The translations under genes and the position numbers were made by a program. 9,284 nt of DNA from Nitrospirota bacterium (GTDB taxonomy: Bacteria > Nitrospirota > 9FT-COMBO-42-15 > HDB-SIOI813), in assembly GCA_016214375.1 (NCBI GenBank), contig JACROQ010000095.1:1-9284 (forward strand), written 5' to 3'. The notes under the pieces were generated by a model. That model saw nothing but the letters and a program-made list of their open reading frames with translations, had not been told where the DNA came from and searched no databases. This document shows positions 5,851-9,284 of the stretch, one piece after another; position 1 is the first letter of the stretch; each line of letters starts with the position of its first letter.

Positions 5851-6300
5851 ATGGTGGAAAAGATCAAAGAGATCGTGAGGCCGGTGGTAGATTCTTTTGG
5901 CCTTGTGCTGGATGGTATAGAATATATCCCCCATGGGAGGAGATGGGTTCTTCGTATATACATAGACAAAGAGGGAGGGGCTACCTTAGACGACTGTCAG
6001 AAGATCAGTGTTCAGGTGGGCAATCTTTTGGATGCAGAGAACATCATCCCCCATCCGTATTTACTGGAGGTTTCTTCGCCGGGACTGGATAGACCGCTCA
6101 AGCGGCTTGATGATTATGTAAAATATACCGGGAGATTGATTCGATTGAATACGGCCAGGCCTTACAATAACAAGACAACATTTACAGGCCGCATCCTATC
6201 GGTAGATGCGGAACTGATCAAGATAGAGACCCGGAAAAACGGAGTAGTGGATATACCATTTTTGGATATCGCCAAGGCAAGGCTTGAGATAGAGTTTTAA
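5851..6300 (+). CDS. rimP: Ribosome maturation factor RimP
   Basis: RimP assists maturation of the 30S ribosomal subunit in the cytoplasm. The 149-residue product has normal family length (about 150). The N-terminal alpha/beta domain carries the family signature LEVSSPGLDRPL at 72-83. The C-terminal SH3-like domain (about 88-149) ends in IPFLDIAKARLEIEF, a typical RimP end. The ATG at 5851 is chosen because the product then begins MVEKIKEIVRPVV, as usual in the family. An in-frame TTG at 5842 would add three residues, and neither start has a strong Shine-Dalgarno sequence. It is the first gene of a rimP-nusA-infB cluster and lies behind an attenuator hairpin. A palindromic repeat begins two bases after its stop codon but does not truncate the protein. 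Confidence 0.93.
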   Translation: MVEKIKEIVRPVVDSFGLVLDGIEYIPHGRRWVLRIYIDKEGGATLDDCQKISVQVGNLLDAENIIPHPYLLEVSSPGLDRPLKRLDDYVKYTGRLIRLNTARPYNNKTTFTGRILSVDAELIKIETRKNGVVDIPFLDIAKARLEIEF

Positions 6301-6301
6301 C

Positions 6302-6440
6302 AGGTTGTTGAAAAAGTCTGACACTCTGTCATTCTGAGGAGCCGAAGGCGACGAAGAATCTGATACCGCTATGTTTTCCTTACGAGTCAGATCCTTCGCT
6401 CCGCTCAGGATGACATCCAGAAAGGCTTCTTCAACAACCT
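6302..6440. mobile_element. MITE-like palindromic repeat between rimP and nusA
   Basis: The 139-bp element is a long imperfect palindrome. Its outermost arms AGGTTGTTGAA (6302-6312) and TTCAACAACCT (6430-6440) match perfectly over 11 bp. Internal arms GTCATTCTGAG (6328-6338) and CTCAGGATGAC (6404-6414) match at 10 of 11 positions. A further paired segment near ATCTGA (6358-6363) and TCAGAT (6387-6392) flanks a central loop at about 6364-6386. It codes for no protein. GTCATTCTGAG...GAAGAATC-type sequences recur as dispersed repeats in many bacterial genomes, and short non-coding elements with terminal inverted repeats are usually moved by a transposase in trans. No convincing target-site duplication is visible. 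In RNA it would form a long hairpin inside the operon. Confidence 0.75.
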
Positions 6441-6466
6441 TTTAGCAGAGGGAGGAATCGTATACA

Positions 6467-7603
6467 ATGAATAGAGAGCTAATCAGTGTCATAGAGCAGA
6501 TCAGCAGGGAAAAGGGGATTAACAGCGACACCATCATCAGTGCAGTAAAATCTGCGCTGCAGGTCGCTGCAAAAAAGTGTTTTGGTGCATCCGATAATAT
6601 CCAAGTTGAAATAGACCCCAAGTCCGGAGAAATACAGGTCATATTGATTAAGAAGATCGTCGAGGAGGTTACAAATCCAAAGGAAGAGATATCCTTGGAG
6701 GAAGCCAAAAAAATTGACGCTGAGGCGGAGCTGGGTGATGAGATAGGGGCATTGATAGAAGTGGGTGACTTTGGTAGAATAGCGGCACAGACTGCAAAGC
6801 AGGTGATATTCCAAAAGGTACGCGAAGCAGAGTGGGACACTATCTATAAAGACTTTAGAAACCGCCAGGGCGATATTGTCCACGGGGTTATATTGGGGCA
6901 GGAGAACAGAAATTACATCGTTGACCTTGGAAAGACGGAAGCTTTGCTCCCCCACAAAGAGCAGATCCCCAGGGAGACATTCAGGCGGGGAGACCGGATA
7001 AGGGGCTATTTATGCGAGGTAAAACCATCTGCCAAGGGGCCTCAGCTCATTCTATCAAGAAGCCATCCGGAGTTTGTCGGCAAGTTGTTTGCCATTGAGG
7101 TGCCGGAAATATATGAAAAGATCGTAGCGATCAAGAGTGTGGTGCGGGAACCCGGAGACAGGACAAAGATAGCGGTATATTCAAAAGATCCCTCTGTAGA
7201 CCCCGTTGGCGCCTGTGTGGGAATGAAAGGTTCCCGGGTGCAGGCGGTAGTGCGTGAGCTCAGGGGGGAGAAGATCGATATTATCCCGTGGTCTGAGGAC
7301 CCCCGGGTATTTATTGCAGAGGCATTGAGTCCTGCGGTGGTTGAAAGGGTAGGCATTGATGAGGAGGAGAAGTCAGCGCTCGTGGTGGTATCTGAACAGC
7401 AACTCTCTCTGGCAATCGGGAAGAAGGGACAGAACGTGAGGCTGGCCGCTAAATTAACAAACTGGAAGATAGATATTATCAACGAGACCGAGTATGAAAA
7501 AAAGCGCGCCAAAGAAAAGGAAAGTGCAATTGATCAGTCTATGGCCAGGGAGATCTCAAGCGGGACGAATATAGAGGGGAATACAGAGGGGCAAGGGGGT
7601 TAA
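6467..7603 (+). CDS. nusA: Transcription termination/antitermination factor NusA (short form)
   Basis: NusA binds RNA polymerase and nascent RNA and modulates pausing, termination and antitermination. The 378-residue product shows the NusA N-terminal RNA-polymerase-binding domain (about 1-130). An S1 domain follows at about 133-200, with GVILGQENRNYIVDLGKTEALLP. KH1 is at about 201-280, with GACVGMKGSRVQAVVREL at 248-265. KH2 is at about 281-345, with AIGKKGQNVRLAAKLTNWKI. After residue 345 there is only a short charged, Gly-rich tail. The C-terminal acidic repeat domains of E. coli NusA (495 aa) are absent, as in many non-gammaproteobacterial NusA proteins. GGGAGG at 6450-6455 lies about 11 bases before the ATG. 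infB follows after 50 bp with no ylxR- or ylxQ-like gene between. A palindromic repeat lies directly upstream. Confidence 0.95.
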   Translation: MNRELISVIEQISREKGINSDTIISAVKSALQVAAKKCFGASDNIQVEIDPKSGEIQVILIKKIVEEVTNPKEEISLEEAKKIDAEAELGDEIGALIEVGDFGRIAAQTAKQVIFQKVREAEWDTIYKDFRNRQGDIVHGVILGQENRNYIVDLGKTEALLPHKEQIPRETFRRGDRIRGYLCEVKPSAKGPQLILSRSHPEFVGKLFAIEVPEIYEKIVAIKSVVREPGDRTKIAVYSKDPSVDPVGACVGMKGSRVQAVVRELRGEKIDIIPWSEDPRVFIAEALSPAVVERVGIDEEEKSALVVVSEQQLSLAIGKKGQNVRLAAKLTNWKIDIINETEYEKKRAKEKESAIDQSMAREISSGTNIEGNTEGQGG

Positions 7604-7653
7604 CCTTGCAGACGGAGTGAATGGTTTAAATAGCCTTCAGGGAGTGAGTCACT

Positions 7654-9284
7654 ATGGGCGGTAAAAGGGTTTTTGAATTAGCAAAAGAGTTTGAGATTAG
7701 CAGCAAAGAGCTGATTGAGGAACTCAAAAAACTGGGTATAGAAGTATCCAATCACATGGCAGTGATGGATGAAAAGGCCATGGGTCGGCTGAAAGGGAGA
7801 TTCAATAAACAGGGGGAGAAGATAAGCGAGGCTTTTAAGGGGGTAAAGAGTTCGGCGAAGACGATTTTAATAAAAAAGAAGCCGAAGATAGAGACCGGCG
7901 AAGAGATAAAGCCCGCTGTTCCGGTAACTCCGGAGTCTGCAGAGACTATTGTACCCCCAGGGGTAATTCCAAAGGCAGAGGAAATAACCAGGGGAAAAAT
8001 CGCCGGGGAGACCCAGCCCGGCGCAGAGGAGAAGGCAGAGAAGATAGAGAAGAGAGAGTATCTCGTGGAGGTACCGGCACCCCTTGTCACGGGACAAGAG
8101 ACGGTCCCTGCGGCAGGTTCCCCCCGGGTCAGCAAAGAGGTTGTAAAAAAGGCATCGCCAATTGTTGAAGAAAAAAAGGGGGCAAAGGAGCAAAAGAAAA
8201 AAGGCATCAAGGTTATAATCACTGAGCCTGAAGAAGATCTCCTGATCTCCCAGCGGTGGAAGAGCTTTAAGGCCATACCCAAGAAGGAAAAGAGGGCCAG
8301 GCCCGGCGCCCGGTTTAAACTGACCAGGACTGACCAGTCTCTTGAGATAACAAAACCAAGGAAAAAGATGATCAAACTTTATGAAGGGACAACGGTAAAG
8401 GAATTTGCCGATCTGATAGGGCAAAAATCGAATGAGGTGATTGCAAAACTGATAGGGATGGGGATGATGGTCACCATAAACCAGCCTGTTGATATCGACG
8501 CTGCACTTCTTGTCGCAGACTCCTATGGGTTAAAGGTAGAGATGGCAACAGAGAAGAAGTTGGAGGAGTATATTGAAGAGCCGGAGGATGCCCCGGAATT
8601 GCTGAAGCCACGTGCGCCCGTTGTTACGGTGATGGGGCATGTCGATCATGGCAAGACATCCCTCCTCGATGCCATCAGAAAGACAAAGGTTACTGAGGGC
8701 GAGGCCGGCGGGATTACTCAGCATATCGGCGCATATGTCGTGGATGCGGACGGCAAAAGGGTGGTGTTCCTGGATACCCCTGGCCATGAGGCATTTACTG
8801 CGATGAGGGCAAGGGGTGCAAAAATCACAGATATCGTCGTCCTCGTCGTAGCCGCTGATGATGGTGTCATGCCGCAGACGATTGAGGCCATTAACCATGC
8901 CAAGGCGGCTAATGTCCCCATCATCGTCGCAATCAATAAGATTGATAAGCCAGGCGCCAACCCGGAACGGATACGGCAGGAGCTGACAAAGTATGGTTTA
9001 GTGCCGGAGGAATGGGGCGGGGAGAATATATTCGCTGAGGTATCAGCAAAGCAGAGGATCGGCTTAGACCACCTGATTGAGATGATTCTGCTTCAGGCCG
9101 AGGTCCTTGAGCTCAAGGCAAATCCGGACAAGAATACCCGCGGGGTCATCCTTGAGGCAAAACTCGACAAGGGGAGAGGCCCGGTCGCAACAGTTTTAGT
9201 GCAGGGTGGGACCTTGAAGCAGGGGGCGCCTTTTGTCTGCGGCACCTACTGGGGACGGGTGAGGATGCTGCTGAGCGATACAGG
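7654..9284 (+). CDS. infB: Translation initiation factor IF-2, N-terminal part (runs off right edge)
   Basis: IF-2 is the GTPase that delivers initiator fMet-tRNA to the 30S subunit and promotes subunit joining. The reading frame is open for 543 codons to the window edge. Residues 1-50 form a small IF2-N domain (RVFELAKEFEISSKELIEELKKLGIEV pattern). A Lys/Glu/Pro-rich, low-complexity linker spans about 60-250. A second IF2-N domain lies at about 250-320 (KLYEGTTVKEFADLIGQK pattern). The G domain starts with G1 GHVDHGKT (328-335), followed by the GITQHIGA region (353-360), G3 DTPGH (374-378), G4 NKID (428-431) and G5 SAK at about 465. Domain II begins near 490, and the C-terminal fMet-tRNA-binding domains are outside the window. 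AGGGAG at 7639-7644, 9 bases before the ATG, supports the start. Confidence 0.95.
   Translation, partial: MGGKRVFELAKEFEISSKELIEELKKLGIEVSNHMAVMDEKAMGRLKGRFNKQGEKISEAFKGVKSSAKTILIKKKPKIETGEEIKPAVPVTPESAETIVPPGVIPKAEEITRGKIAGETQPGAEEKAEKIEKREYLVEVPAPLVTGQETVPAAGSPRVSKEVVKKASPIVEEKKGAKEQKKKGIKVIITEPEEDLLISQRWKSFKAIPKKEKRARPGARFKLTRTDQSLEITKPRKKMIKLYEGTTVKEFADLIGQKSNEVIAKLIGMGMMVTINQPVDIDAALLVADSYGLKVEMATEKKLEEYIEEPEDAPELLKPRAPVVTVMGHVDHGKTSLLDAIRKTKVTEGEAGGITQHIGAYVVDADGKRVVFLDTPGHEAFTAMRARGAKITDIVVLVVAADDGVMPQTIEAINHAKAANVPIIVAINKIDKPGANPERIRQELTKYGLVPEEWGGENIFAEVSAKQRIGLDHLIEMILLQAEVLELKANPDKNTRGVILEAKLDKGRGPVATVLVQGGTLKQGAPFVCGTYWGRVRMLLSDT

Noticed and set aside
5742..6092. Plus-strand open frame of 116 codons overlapping the rimP start
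   Set aside because: It runs through the leader terminator and is a shifted-frame shadow of rimP; the rimP frame carries the family signature.
6295..6444. TTTTA flanking the palindromic repeat on both sides as a target-site duplication
   Set aside because: The copies are not placed symmetrically about the inverted repeats (6295-6299 is two bases outside, 6440-6444 overlaps the arm), so it is probably chance in AT-rich flanks.
7867..8424. Long minus-strand frames of about 185-207 codons over the infB linker
   Set aside because: They mirror the Lys/Glu-rich IF-2 linker (antisense gives Phe/Leu-rich text) and have no independent support.

Overview
The window looks like chromosomal DNA of a Gram-negative, probably anaerobic bacterium. 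It carries an outer-membrane assembly gene (bamA), an oxygen-sensitive 2-oxoacid:ferredoxin oxidoreductase, a Myxococcus-type MglA GTPase and a GEMM-I riboswitch of the A20 (cGAMP-type) variant. Base composition is moderate and Arg codons are often AGG or AGA. A relative of the Desulfobacterota/Deltaproteobacteria or Nitrospirota would fit, but this is inference; no rRNA or other decisive marker is present.

Layout. At the left edge, bamA (minus strand) runs off the window. A divergent promoter region of about 190 bp separates it from a plus-strand operon of a gamma-delta fused and an alpha-beta fused 2-oxoacid:ferredoxin oxidoreductase, with mglA 18 bp behind. A gene-free stretch of 324 bp follows. 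It holds a sigma70-like promoter, a GEMM-I aptamer with adenine at the ligand-specificity position, and a strong intrinsic terminator. This leader precedes a small exported protein with an HEYGH zinc-metalloprotease motif. The rest of the window is the conserved translation/transcription operon rimP-nusA-infB. It is preceded by its own leader terminator (attenuator) and interrupted between rimP and nusA by a 139-bp MITE-like palindromic repeat. infB (IF2) runs off the right edge.

How the parts relate. The two oxidoreductase genes together supply all four subunit functions (alpha, beta, gamma, delta) needed for interconversion of pyruvate (or another 2-oxoacid) and acyl-CoA with ferredoxin. 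MglA may be co-transcribed with them, although its usual GAP partner MglB is absent from the window. The riboswitch-metalloprotease unit is an independent cassette and the most interesting part: a cyclic-dinucleotide-sensing RNA appears to control premature termination ahead of an unrecognised exported putative protease. rimP, nusA and infB form a housekeeping cluster for 30S maturation, elongation/termination control and translation initiation. Its leader geometry means that any rimP transcript must read through a terminator hairpin, which fits autoregulation by NusA.
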